Assembly: GCA_031270605.1 (NCBI GenBank)
Contig: JAISXG010000048.1
Location: forward strand, 1-33,347
DNA: 33,347 bases
Direction: 5' to 3'
Origin: Oscillospiraceae bacterium
Lineage (GTDB): Bacteria > Bacillota > Clostridia > Oscillospirales > Acutalibacteraceae
Below the pieces are notes generated by a model that was not told the DNA's origin, searched no databases, and saw nothing but the letters and a program-made list of their open reading frames with translations. Shown piece by piece: positions 7,013 through 14,038 of this stretch. Both the position numbers and the translations under genes were made by a program. How positions within the stretch are numbered: position 1 is the stretch's first letter; every line of letters begins with the position of its first letter.

Positions 7013-7518
7013 ATGAATCCCCGGCTTTCTACCATCAATACCGCAAAACCCGCTGAAATATACAATCCGGCAATCATCTTCTTCCGTGTCCGGCTCTGGA
7101 CAGATACCGGCGAGGACTGCGAGTTTTTCATGGGCGGGCGTCCCCACAAGCTACGACGATCTGGAAGACAACGAGGACGGCATCGACTTCGGGGAATTTG
7201 TGGAGCAGCTATCGGCTGGACTAAGCAAGAATTTGAAAAATGGCATGCCATAACGCAAAACAGCCAATGCCAGTAGACTGAAGATGAAGTCTACCGCCTG
7301 AATGGTCGCGGCGCGTTTTATTATTATCCGGCAGACGGAAGGCTTGATATTTTTATGTTCACCATGGTTCGGACGGCATCGAAATCGCCATAAAAACGGT
7401 TGACGACCTGACTGATGATGAAAAAGAAGCAGTTCTGCAGCTTATGAAGGACGCCGAACTGGACGAACTCATCGCGGAAATGAACCAAGATCAAGACGCC
7501 GGTATGACTATGCAATAA
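7013..7518 (+). pseudogene. Degenerate coding remnants with frameshifts
   Basis: Protein-like segments alternate between frames. An acidic segment (SYDDLEDNEDGIDFGEFVEQL) ends at TAA 7251-7253. A second begins near 7277 (TEDEVYRLNGRGAFYYYPADG). It continues after a frame change near 7360 with DDLTDDEKEAVLQLMKDAEL, ending at TAA 7516-7518. Together they look like one or two small acidic genes in decay. No start, promoter or ribosome-binding site is intact. Family not recognised. Confidence 0.45.
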
Positions 7519-7777
7519 CGCTTGAACGACGGTAAAAGTTGGATATTTTGATTAGAATGCTTAGAAAACTACCGTCTTTCTTTATGTCTAAAACCCCTCA
7601 TATCAATAATTTACGGCACTTTGGGGGGTTCGCGATTTTTTGAAGACTTTTTATAAAAAAGTCTAAATTCACGATACAAAAAATAAAAATGCTGACTTTT
7701 GAACCCCCTGTCCAATTTAAAATGGATCGAAATCGTTTAGGTTATCACGAAAACAGGCGTCTGCCTATTTTGGAGTA
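7519..7777. other. AT-rich gene-free region with inverted repeats
   Basis: No credible gene. It contains a short inverted repeat AACCCCTC/GGGGGGTT spanning about 7590-7629. An AT-rich hairpin lies at 7644-7664 (AGACTTTTT/AAAAAGTCT). A GAACCCCCTGTCC segment near 7700-7712 is followed by TCCA-N8-TGGA. The last resembles an insertion-sequence end, but no transposase is present. The csoR promoter begins at 7778. Confidence 0.4.
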
Positions 7778-7806
7778 TTGACTCTTATATAGATAAATGG
7801 TATAAT
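7778..7806 (+). promoter_or_regulatory. csoR promoter
   Basis: TTGACT (7778-7783), 17-base spacer, perfect TATAAT (7801-7806). It lies about 36 bases before the csoR start, with a CsoR-type operator just downstream of the -10 box. Confidence 0.88.
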
Positions 7807-7811
7807 AACTC

Positions 7812-7827
7812 ATACCCCTATGCGTAT
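7812..7827. promoter_or_regulatory. CsoR-type operator, copy 1
   Basis: ATACCCCTATGCGTAT has the same ATACCCC...GTAT pattern as two copies before the ATPase gene. It sits between the -10 box and the csoR start, consistent with autoregulation that is relieved when CsoR binds metal. Confidence 0.7.
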
Positions 7828-7842
7828 AAGGGAGGCATGAAT

Positions 7843-8118
7843 ATGCGTAAATGTATGGATTGTGATAACCTGCACAGGCGTCTAAATAAGATTATAGGAC
7901 AGATCAAAGCCATTGATAAAATGGTAGATGAGGATGTCCCTTGTGAGGATGTGTTGATCCAGATAAACGCCGCAAAAGGCGCGTTGCATAAGGTAGGACA
8001 GGTGGTTCTGGAAGGACACTTAAACCACTGTGTCCGAGAAGGTATTGAACATGGGGATGCAGACAAGACAATAGAAAATTTTGCAAAAGCAGTTGAGCAT
8101 TTTTCAAGAATGACTTAA
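7843..8118 (+). CDS. csoR: CsoR/FrmR-family metal-sensing repressor (probably copper)
   Basis: 91 residues, all-helical DUF156 family. Copper-sensing CsoR uses a Cys-His-Cys set; here the candidates are the Cys in VPCEDVL and the His and Cys in GHLNHCV. An extra N-terminal CMDC pair is present. ATG 7837 is one base from the AGGGAGG ribosome-binding site, so ATG 7843, seven bases away, is the better start. The operator-like repeats at its own promoter and at the downstream ATPase promoter support a local repressor. Copper is inferred from the ligand pattern and the neighbouring P1B ATPase; another soft metal is possible. Confidence 0.9.
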   Translation: MRKCMDCDNLHRRLNKIIGQIKAIDKMVDEDVPCEDVLIQINAAKGALHKVGQVVLEGHLNHCVREGIEHGDADKTIENFAKAVEHFSRMT

Positions 8119-8130
8119 TTAGATTCCAAA

Positions 8131-8164
8131 AAACAGTCACTTTTATAAGAGTGACTGTTTTTTT
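8131..8164 (+). terminator. Intrinsic terminator after csoR
   Basis: An 11-bp perfect stem (8131-8141 with 8150-8160) is followed by a run of T. It separates csoR from the ATPase promoter, which starts two bases later. Confidence 0.9.
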
Positions 8165-8165
8165 A

Positions 8166-8194
8166 TTGACAAAGCATACCCCCGTGGGTATAAT
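8166..8194 (+). promoter_or_regulatory. Consensus promoter for metal-efflux ATPase
   Basis: Perfect TTGACA (8166-8171), 17-base spacer, perfect TATAAT (8189-8194). The spacer is almost entirely occupied by a CsoR-type operator, so binding there would block RNA polymerase. Confidence 0.92.
8176..8191. promoter_or_regulatory. CsoR-type operator, copy 2 (in promoter spacer)
   Basis: ATACCCCCGTGGGTAT, a near-perfect dyad, lies between the -35 and -10 boxes and overlaps the first bases of the -10. Confidence 0.82.
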
Positions 8195-8200
8195 ATACAT

Positions 8201-8216
8201 ATACCCCCATAGGTAT
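8201..8216. promoter_or_regulatory. CsoR-type operator, copy 3 (at transcription start)
   Basis: ATACCCCCATAGGTAT repeats the copy-2 pattern exactly 25 bases downstream, close to the expected transcription start and just before the AGGAG ribosome-binding site (8221-8225). Confidence 0.8.
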
Positions 8217-8233
8217 AGAAAGGAGAATATATT

Positions 8234-10093
8234 TTGATTTCATTTTTTAAAGACGAGGAAAAACGGACGATACTTTTTCTTGTCATTTCATTACCTTTAT
8301 TAATCGTCAGTTTTTTTAATATCGGCAATCTGCCGGTAAATGCGGCGTGGGTAGCAATTCTTCTTTGCGGGATTCCCATTATAAAGGGAGCTGTCGTCGG
8401 GCTGGTAACGGAGTTCGATATCAAAGCGGATGTTCTGGTTTCCATTGCCCTGATCGCTTCCGTTGTCATCGGTGAAATTTTTGCCGCAGGAGAGGTCGCG
8501 TTTATCATGGCGCTCGGAGCTTACCTTGAAGAACGAACCGTAGCGAAAGCCCGTGCCGGAATTGAGAAGCTTGTTCATTTGACCCCGGCTACTGCAAGAG
8601 TGGTGCGCGACGACGAAGAAACGATTATTCCTGCCGAACAGGTGAAACAAGGAGATATTCTGCGTGTGCTTGCGGGTGAAACAATTGCCGTAGATGGGAC
8701 AATTCTCAAAGGGCAAACCTCAATTAACCAATCGGTCATGACCGGTGAATCCCTTCCGGTTGATAAGCGCGAGGGTGACGAAGTATTCAGTGGAACGGTC
8801 AATCAGTTCGGTACCTTTGATATGATTGCACAAAAGGTTGGAGAGGACAGTTCCTTGCAGCGTATGATCCGCCTCGTGGAATCCGCCGACGCAGGCAAAG
8901 CAAAGATTGTCGGCATTGCAGACCGATGGGCTACATGGATTGTTGTAATCGCGCTGTTGTCTGCCGCTATTACATGGCTGGTGACAGGAGAGGTTATTCG
9001 CGCTGTTACCATTCTGGTTGTATTTTGCCCTTGCGCTTTGGTGCTTGCAACGCCTACCGCAATCATGGCGGGAATCGGAAACGCAACAAAATACGGAATT
9101 CTTGTCCGCGAAGGCGATGCATTGGAACGTCTTGCAAAAGTTAAACGAATCGCTTTCGACAAGACGGGAACCCTTACCTACGGCAAACCTTCTGTCGTTA
9201 AAGTATATAGTATTGATCCGTCGCTGGATGAATCCGCACTGCTTAAGCTGGCGGCGGCAGCGGAGCTGCGTTCCGAGCATCCGCTTGGGAAGGCAATTGC
9301 CGCTGACTACCGAAAGAAAAACGGAACTCTTCTCAAACAGCCGGAGAGTTTTGAGCTGCTGGCCGGACGCGGCGTATCTGCCCGGTACGACGATCAGGAA
9401 ATTTTAGCCGGAAACGAAGTCTTGTTTGCGGAGCGGGAGATAATGCTGGCAAGCGACCTTATTTCTCAGGCGGAAAGTGCCAAAGCGGATGGATGCACCG
9501 TGATCTACCTTGCGCGAAACCAAAAAGCAGCCGGATTGATTGCCCTGTCAGACACGCTGCGACCGGATGCTGGCAAAACGATACAAGCCATTCATGGAAC
9601 CGGCACACAGACGCTCCTTTTGACCGGCGACGCACAGCAGGCGGCTTCGCATATCGCACAGATTGCCGGGATAGATGATGTTCAGGCAAATTGCCTGCCT
9701 GAACATAAACTTGGCTCCATACGTGCTTTTCAGGAGAATGGCGAACCCGTCTGCATGGTGGGAGACGGCATCAACGATGCACCGGCTTTGAAAATCGCAC
9801 ATGTCGGCATTGCGATGGGCGGTATAGGAAGCGACATTGCTATTGACGCGGCGGATATTGTGCTTGTAGGAGATGATATTAAGGAAATTCCGCATCTGAT
9901 ACAGCTTGCGAAGAAAACCATGCGAACGATAAACATAAACCTCGCCGCTTCAATGGCACTCAATTTTATTGCAATAGGGCTTGCAATATCCGGTATATTG
10001 AACCCTGTTCTGGGTGCGTTGGTACATAATGTTGGGTCTGTTGCCGTAATTATCAATTCATCATTATTATTAAAATGGAGGAAAGTTAAGTGA
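8234..10093 (+). CDS. Heavy-metal P1B-type ATPase, probable copper exporter without HMA domain
   Basis: 619 residues from TTG 8234, eight bases after AGGAG. This integral membrane ATPase pumps metal out using ATP. Visible motifs: TGES in the actuator domain, the metal-transport CPC at about 265-267 followed by ALVLATPTA, DKTGTLT with the phosphorylated Asp near 309, the SEHPLG motif, and GDGINDAPAL. No N-terminal heavy-metal-associated Cys-x-x-Cys domain is present; the protein starts directly with membrane helices. CsoR-type operators control it and a 59-residue membrane peptide overlaps its stop codon. Copper is favoured by the CsoR context. The CPCALVLATPTA variant is not decisive, so substrate is less certain than family. 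Confidence 0.92.
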   Translation: MISFFKDEEKRTILFLVISLPLLIVSFFNIGNLPVNAAWVAILLCGIPIIKGAVVGLVTEFDIKADVLVSIALIASVVIGEIFAAGEVAFIMALGAYLEERTVAKARAGIEKLVHLTPATARVVRDDEETIIPAEQVKQGDILRVLAGETIAVDGTILKGQTSINQSVMTGESLPVDKREGDEVFSGTVNQFGTFDMIAQKVGEDSSLQRMIRLVESADAGKAKIVGIADRWATWIVVIALLSAAITWLVTGEVIRAVTILVVFCPCALVLATPTAIMAGIGNATKYGILVREGDALERLAKVKRIAFDKTGTLTYGKPSVVKVYSIDPSLDESALLKLAAAAELRSEHPLGKAIAADYRKKNGTLLKQPESFELLAGRGVSARYDDQEILAGNEVLFAEREIMLASDLISQAESAKADGCTVIYLARNQKAAGLIALSDTLRPDAGKTIQAIHGTGTQTLLLTGDAQQAASHIAQIAGIDDVQANCLPEHKLGSIRAFQENGEPVCMVGDGINDAPALKIAHVGIAMGGIGSDIAIDAADIVLVGDDIKEIPHLIQLAKKTMRTININLAASMALNFIAIGLAISGILNPVLGALVHNVGSVAVIINSSLLLKWRKVK

Positions 10094-10269
10094 AAGAATG
10101 GATTATTTTTGTATTGTTCCTTTTAGTCGGATTAGGAATGCTGGTTATGGGAATCTTTTATATGCACAAGGAAAAGGGCGATCCTGAATCGGTGAAAATT
10201 TACCGGATTGTTAGTGTGATCGGCGCTATGATTGCCGTGGCTGCCGCTTTTATTAAGTTTGTTTTTTAG
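10090..10269 (+). CDS. 59-residue two-helix membrane peptide
   Basis: GTG start overlaps the ATPase stop (GTGA), with GGAGGAAAG as a ribosome-binding site inside the ATPase's last codons. The product has two hydrophobic segments (about 4-23 and 40-58) separated by a charged loop containing HKEKGDPESVK. Coupled translation suggests it works with or stabilises the ATPase. I cannot name a family. The overlap, ribosome-binding site and two clean membrane helices make it a credible gene despite its size. Confidence 0.8.
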   Translation: MKEWIIFVLFLLVGLGMLVMGIFYMHKEKGDPESVKIYRIVSVIGAMIAVAAAFIKFVF

Positions 10270-10354
10270 CTTTTTAATACATTGGCAACCTGCACCGGAA
10301 GGAGTGTGATTACGCTGAAGTGTGCAAATTTAATTCCTGATAGGAGGTATCAAT

Positions 10355-10534
10355 ATGAGTTCGAACAATTGGTATAGTTGGAACGACCGGGTAAAGCGAC
10401 TGGAGGCTGAGTTGCAATCTCAAGAAAATATGTTGTCATATACAAGTGGCGATAATAAAAGGCAATGTGAAAATAAAATAGCAAATATTAAATGGGAGTT
10501 AGATGACATAAAAAAACGAGAACCAAAAAAATAA
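10355..10534 (+). CDS. 59-residue charged coiled-coil protein
   Basis: AGGAGG (10342-10347) lies seven bases before ATG 10355. The product is hydrophilic and helical, with WNDRVKRLEAELQSQ and IANIKWELDDIKKR segments likely to form a short antiparallel coiled coil. It has one Cys. No family recognised. It follows the metal-efflux genes by 85 bases and is the last gene before a terminator, so it may be cotranscribed with them. Confidence 0.65.
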   Translation: MSSNNWYSWNDRVKRLEAELQSQENMLSYTSGDNKRQCENKIANIKWELDDIKKREPKK

Positions 10535-10896
10535 TTGCCCATACACTTCCCATTCTCCATATTTGGAGAAAACTACTTAAATTTCAGTTGTATCTTTTTT
10601 GTCAGTGAATTACACAGCATAGCACTTCAAAAGTCTTGATTTCAAGCTGCTTTTGGGGTGTTTTTCTTTTTATTCTTTGGGTCTTTATCCACTTTTGAAA
10701 ATCAACCGTTTACCGGATGCCTAACGTCTTCATTTTTTGTAAGTATCATATTATCAAGCGCTTCTTCCATCCTGTTTTTTTGAAGAACTGTCAATGTGAG
10801 AATAGAAGTTTAATATAATGCTAATTGCTTTACTTTCGACAAATAATTTGGTATGCTAAAAAATAATACGATATGAATGATTTGGAGGTATGTTGA
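10535..10896. other. Gene-free region holding a terminator
   Basis: Apart from the terminator at 10623-10671, it is AT-rich and has no credible gene. A short minus-strand frame around 10700-10790 (containing RMEEALDNMILTKNEDV) is protein-like but has no start context. The sequence TTTGGAGG at 10881-10888 belongs to the decayed regulator that follows. Confidence 0.5.
10623..10671 (+). terminator. Intrinsic terminator
   Basis: 10623-10633 pairs with 10650-10660 using some G-U pairs, with an inner CTTGA/TCAAG hairpin, followed by TTTTTCTTTTT. It ends the transcript of the metal-efflux operon or the 59-residue coiled-coil gene. Confidence 0.75.
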
Positions 10897-11110
10897 TTGG
10901 CTATAGAATGTAACTCTCAACACTAATGGGTGAACATTGCTTTAACATTCAAGATGTACACGAAAAAAACGGGATAACCGCAGCACTCTTTCAAAACTAT
11001 ATCATGATAAGAGGCTTGGAATTGATTACGCAACGCTTGATAAACCACTGTTCGAATATGATTTGACATTCCGGGCAGTGCAGTTTCTGACATTGGCCAA
11101 AGGAGATTAA
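10897..11110 (+). pseudogene. XRE-family HTH regulator with frameshifts
   Basis: GGAGG (10884-10888) precedes TTG 10897, which gives MAIECN. A one-base shift then leads to LSTLMGEHCFNIQDVHEK (a typical XRE N-terminus). Near 10995 a second shift leads to LYHDKRLGIDYATLDK and a C-terminal tail ending at TAA 11108-11110. A full protein would be about 70 residues, the usual length for this small Cro/CI-type family. At least two frameshifts and weak similarity in the middle indicate it is dead. Its end overlaps the ribosome-binding site of the following gene. Confidence 0.7.
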
Positions 11111-11113
11111 ATA

Positions 11114-11698
11114 ATGATTAACAAGTCACAACCCCACGAAACCGACCAGGAACGGCAATCCCGTATATATCCCATCATATTGAGCGAGTACAATCCCGCG
11201 TGGCCGGAGTGGTACGCCGAGGAAAAGGCAAATCTGGAGCGGCAGGTCGGGCCGGACAACATCACACGTATCAGTCATTTTGGAAGCACCTCTGTGCCGG
11301 GTCTTATGGCGAAGCCTACAATAGATATTTTGCTTGAAATTAAGGAAGATACCAATATAGACAAGGTGATTGATGCGCTTTCGTCGCCGGATTATATTTA
11401 TTTGCATCAAGAATCCGCTCCAACTATTCTGGCTCCGTCTCTGCACCTGATGTTTTTAAAAGGGTATCTGTATGACGGATTCGCGGAAAAGGTTTACCAT
11501 ATCCACATTGTTCGCCACGGAGATTGGGACGAAAAGATTTGCTTTAGGGATTATTTGATTTCTCACCCGGAGACCGCTGCCGAATATGCAAAGCTCAAAC
11601 GCAGCCTGTTCACTGAATTCGAGCATGACCATGGTGGCTATACAGCCGCAAAAGGTGAGTTTGTCAAAAGTATTACGGAGAAAGCGAGGGAGTTATGA
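11114..11698 (+). CDS. GrpB family protein (UPF0157, nucleotidyltransferase-like)
   Basis: 194 residues. The GrpB family has a nucleotidyltransferase fold; motifs here are HFGSTSVPGLMAKPTIDI (the GS plus D-x-D-like region) and a C-terminal FRDYLISHPETAAEYAKLK segment. AGGAG (11101-11105) is the ribosome-binding site. It heads a run of genes with 4-base overlaps, starting with a GNAT whose ATG overlaps its stop. Such proteins are associated with small-molecule or CoA-related modification and antibiotic-resistance-like roles, but the substrate is not known. Confidence 0.88.
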   Translation: MINKSQPHETDQERQSRIYPIILSEYNPAWPEWYAEEKANLERQVGPDNITRISHFGSTSVPGLMAKPTIDILLEIKEDTNIDKVIDALSSPDYIYLHQESAPTILAPSLHLMFLKGYLYDGFAEKVYHIHIVRHGDWDEKICFRDYLISHPETAAEYAKLKRSLFTEFEHDHGGYTAAKGEFVKSITEKAREL

Positions 11699-12213
11699 TA
11701 GATAGAATAATATATACATCCAATGGAAATTTGCGTTTAGTTGAATATCAAAAGTGCGATGATTTAGCATTATATGAAGACTGGCTTGATCCAGATACGC
11801 AAAAGGGTTACAACGGGATTTTTGTAACTACATTTGAAAACTTTCAATCAAGAGATATACGGCAACGTTTTTTCGCAATGATACAACTGACCGGCACTAA
11901 AGAAAACATCGGTGCAGTCGGGATATCGCCACCTGAAACCATTGCCGATCTGGCAATATGGGTTTTTAGGCCTTACCGAAAGCAAGGCTACGGGACTGCG
12001 GCGTTCGCGCTTGCTACCAAATATGCGGTTGAAAAACTGAGGATTAACGAACTTCATGCCGGGGTATATCCTGAAAATATAGGAAGCCAGAAACTGTTGC
12101 TCCGCTGTGGCTATATTCCCTTTCCGGAAGGGGATCTGCTTGAAAAGCATTATCTTACAGGCGCGGATATTACACAACATGACTATATATATAATGTGGT
12201 GAAACCAATATGA
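11695..12213 (+). CDS. GNAT family N-acetyltransferase
   Basis: 172 residues, RimJ/RimL-like GNAT. The acetyl-CoA-binding motif is visible as RPYRKQGYGTAAFAL, followed by NELHAGVYPENIGSQKLLLRCGYI, the usual beta-strand and alpha-4 region. ATG overlaps the upstream stop (ATGA), so translation is coupled to the GrpB-like gene. It transfers acetyl from acetyl-CoA to an amine on a small molecule or protein terminus; the acceptor is not predictable. Confidence 0.9.
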   Translation: MIDRIIYTSNGNLRLVEYQKCDDLALYEDWLDPDTQKGYNGIFVTTFENFQSRDIRQRFFAMIQLTGTKENIGAVGISPPETIADLAIWVFRPYRKQGYGTAAFALATKYAVEKLRINELHAGVYPENIGSQKLLLRCGYIPFPEGDLLEKHYLTGADITQHDYIYNVVKPI

Positions 12214-12779
12214 AGCTTGAAATCAAACCTCTTACCCCCGCACTTGCCGCCGGTTTTTTCGACTTTTTTGACAACCGTGCGTTCACAGACCGGGATGGGG
12301 CGTTTTGTTACTGCACTTGGTTTCATTGCGTTTGTTCCGTTGAGGAGCATTACCAGCCGGGCAGGGACGCAATGCGTGAATGTGCCGGCAATTATATAAA
12401 AAATGGAGTTCTTAACGGATATTTAGTATATGACGGTAACATTGCCGCAGGTTGGTGCAACACGGATAAAAAAGAAAATTATCCGCGTTTAATGAATGAT
12501 CCCTTTCTTTGCGCCGGCAATACAGAAAAAACGAAAGCCGTTGTCTGCTTCGAAATAGCCCCGGAGTATCGCGGCAAGGGGATCGCCGCCGCGTTGTTGG
12601 CACGAATATGCGACGATGCGAAAGCGCAGGGCTATGATTTTGTGGAGAGTTATCCCGCATCACACCAAAAATACGACCCATTTGACTACGCAGGCCCCGC
12701 CCGGTTATATGAAAAACTGGGATTTGTTAAGGCTTCAGAGCAAAATCAATCTTTGGTCATGAGAAAGGAGCTACGATAA
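12210..12779 (+). CDS. GNAT family N-acetyltransferase
   Basis: 189 residues. Acetyl-CoA-binding motif APEYRGKGIAAALL at about residues 116-130, then a C-terminal LYEKLGFV. The N-terminal half is Cys- and aromatic-rich (FCYCTWFHC, VAGWCN-like AAGWCN). Its start overlaps the previous gene's stop by 4 bases. It is a clear paralogue of the GNAT at 14806-15393: both begin with a KLTP/PLTP segment, both have GY-LVY/GYLAYH then GWCN, and both end in an LYEKLGF/MYEKCGF motif. Substrate unknown; toxin or antibiotic modification is possible. Confidence 0.9.
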   Translation: MKLEIKPLTPALAAGFFDFFDNRAFTDRDGAFCYCTWFHCVCSVEEHYQPGRDAMRECAGNYIKNGVLNGYLVYDGNIAAGWCNTDKKENYPRLMNDPFLCAGNTEKTKAVVCFEIAPEYRGKGIAAALLARICDDAKAQGYDFVESYPASHQKYDPFDYAGPARLYEKLGFVKASEQNQSLVMRKELR

Positions 12780-13231
12780 TGAAATATGAATTTGACGCGG
12801 AAATCAAGCGGCTTGAGGGTAAAATTCAATGGAGCGTTTTTTATTTCCCCGAATCTGCCGAAGAGTGTTTTGGCTCGAAAGGCAAAATTCCTGTTAAAAT
12901 CACCGTAGATGGGCATCCGTTTGACCATACCCTCCTCGGTTCGCGAAACGGGCATTATCTTGTTTACAACGAGTTTATCCGCCGCGCCGTCGGCAAGGAT
13001 ATGGGTGACAGCGTTCATGTCACGCTGGAAAAGGATGAGCAGCCCAGGGTATTCACTGTTCCGGCATATCTTGAAGTCATTCTCAGGGACAGCGGCGTTT
13101 TGGAAGCCTTTCTGAAACAACCGGACTATTTGAAGCGCGAGCAGGTCAACAAAATCGAATTGGCGAAAAAGGAAGAAACCAAAGCGAACCGGATTCAAAA
13201 GCTGATTTTGGAAATAGGGAATTCAAAATAA
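12779..13231 (+). CDS. DUF1905 / YdeI-OmpD-associated family protein
   Basis: 150 residues. The N-terminal half is a beta-barrel-like DUF1905 domain (VKITVDGHPFDHTLLGSR, then DMGDSVHVTLEKD). The C-terminal helical part (YLKREQVNKIELAKKEETKANRI) matches the YdeI/OmdA-type bacteriocin-protection domain. It begins one base inside the stop of the upstream GNAT, with AAAGGAG as the ribosome-binding site. This family is linked in the literature to bacteriocin or peptide tolerance, but its mechanism is unclear. Confidence 0.85.
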   Translation: MKYEFDAEIKRLEGKIQWSVFYFPESAEECFGSKGKIPVKITVDGHPFDHTLLGSRNGHYLVYNEFIRRAVGKDMGDSVHVTLEKDEQPRVFTVPAYLEVILRDSGVLEAFLKQPDYLKREQVNKIELAKKEETKANRIQKLILEIGNSK

Positions 13232-13270
13232 TCGGGTCGAGATAAAAAATGATTTTTAGAGGAACATAAT

Positions 13271-14038
13271 ATGAACCCATACATAAAAAACCTTAATCGT
13301 ATTGAGTTTCTGCTGACCTTCGCTTGCACTGGGCGCTGTAAACATTGTTCTGAAGGTGACCACGCAAACACAGGTGAGCATATCAACGCAGAGATTGCCG
13401 CAGATATGGTTCGCAAAGTGGCTGGCAGCTATGACATCAAGTCCTTGATGACCTTTGGCGGCGAGCCGCTTTTGTATCCGGAAGAAGTCTGTAAGATCCA
13501 AGAGGCTGCGCGCGACGCGGGTATTGCTGAACGGCAGCTGATCACAAACGGATTTTTCAGCCGTGATGAAGAAAAGATCAGACAGGTGGCACACAACCTT
13601 GCCCGGAGCGGTGTGAACAATTTGCTCTTATCTGTTGATGCTTTCCATCAGGAAACGATTCCTATAGGACCTGTAATAACTTTCGCGAAAGCGGTTCAGG
13701 AGATGAGAATTCCCAAATTTCGCGTTCACCCGGCATGGCTCGTCGGCGAGGATGCGGATAATCCCTATAACAATAAAACACGTGAAATATTGTCAGTATT
13801 TAAAACGATGGGTATTCCGGTTTCCAACGGCAATGTCATATTTCCCGGGGGCAACGCTTTAAAATATTTGAGTGAATATTTTGACTTTAGCGTTAGCCAT
13901 GTAAGTAGATATGCTGAAAATCCTCAGGATATAAAGGCAATCTGCGTTATTCCAAACGGTAATGTCCTTGGCTGCAACATATATAAGACAGATATCATTG
14001 ATATATTGAAAAATTATGATCCGGAGGTGGTGCAATGA
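13271..14038 (+). CDS. Radical SAM protein
   Basis: 255 residues. The 4Fe-4S motif is CTGRCKHC at about residues 19-26, followed by the SAM-binding GGEPLLYP. The C-terminus ends with CVIPNGNVLGCN, a pair of cysteines that looks like a reduced SPASM-type auxiliary region. Such proteins generate a 5'-deoxyadenosyl radical to modify peptides, nucleic acids or small molecules. It starts behind AGAGGAA and its stop overlaps the next gene (ATGA). No precursor peptide is obvious, so I cannot assign a RiPP pathway. Confidence 0.9.
   Translation: MNPYIKNLNRIEFLLTFACTGRCKHCSEGDHANTGEHINAEIAADMVRKVAGSYDIKSLMTFGGEPLLYPEEVCKIQEAARDAGIAERQLITNGFFSRDEEKIRQVAHNLARSGVNNLLLSVDAFHQETIPIGPVITFAKAVQEMRIPKFRVHPAWLVGEDADNPYNNKTREILSVFKTMGIPVSNGNVIFPGGNALKYLSEYFDFSVSHVSRYAENPQDIKAICVIPNGNVLGCNIYKTDIIDILKNYDPEVVQ

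Noticed and set aside
8166-8216. Additional small gene between csoR and the ATPase
   Set aside because: The interval is fully explained by terminator, promoter, operators and the ribosome-binding site.
10690-10800. Small minus-strand gene remnant (MEEALDNMILTKNED)
   Set aside because: Protein-like, but too short and without start or family evidence to call.
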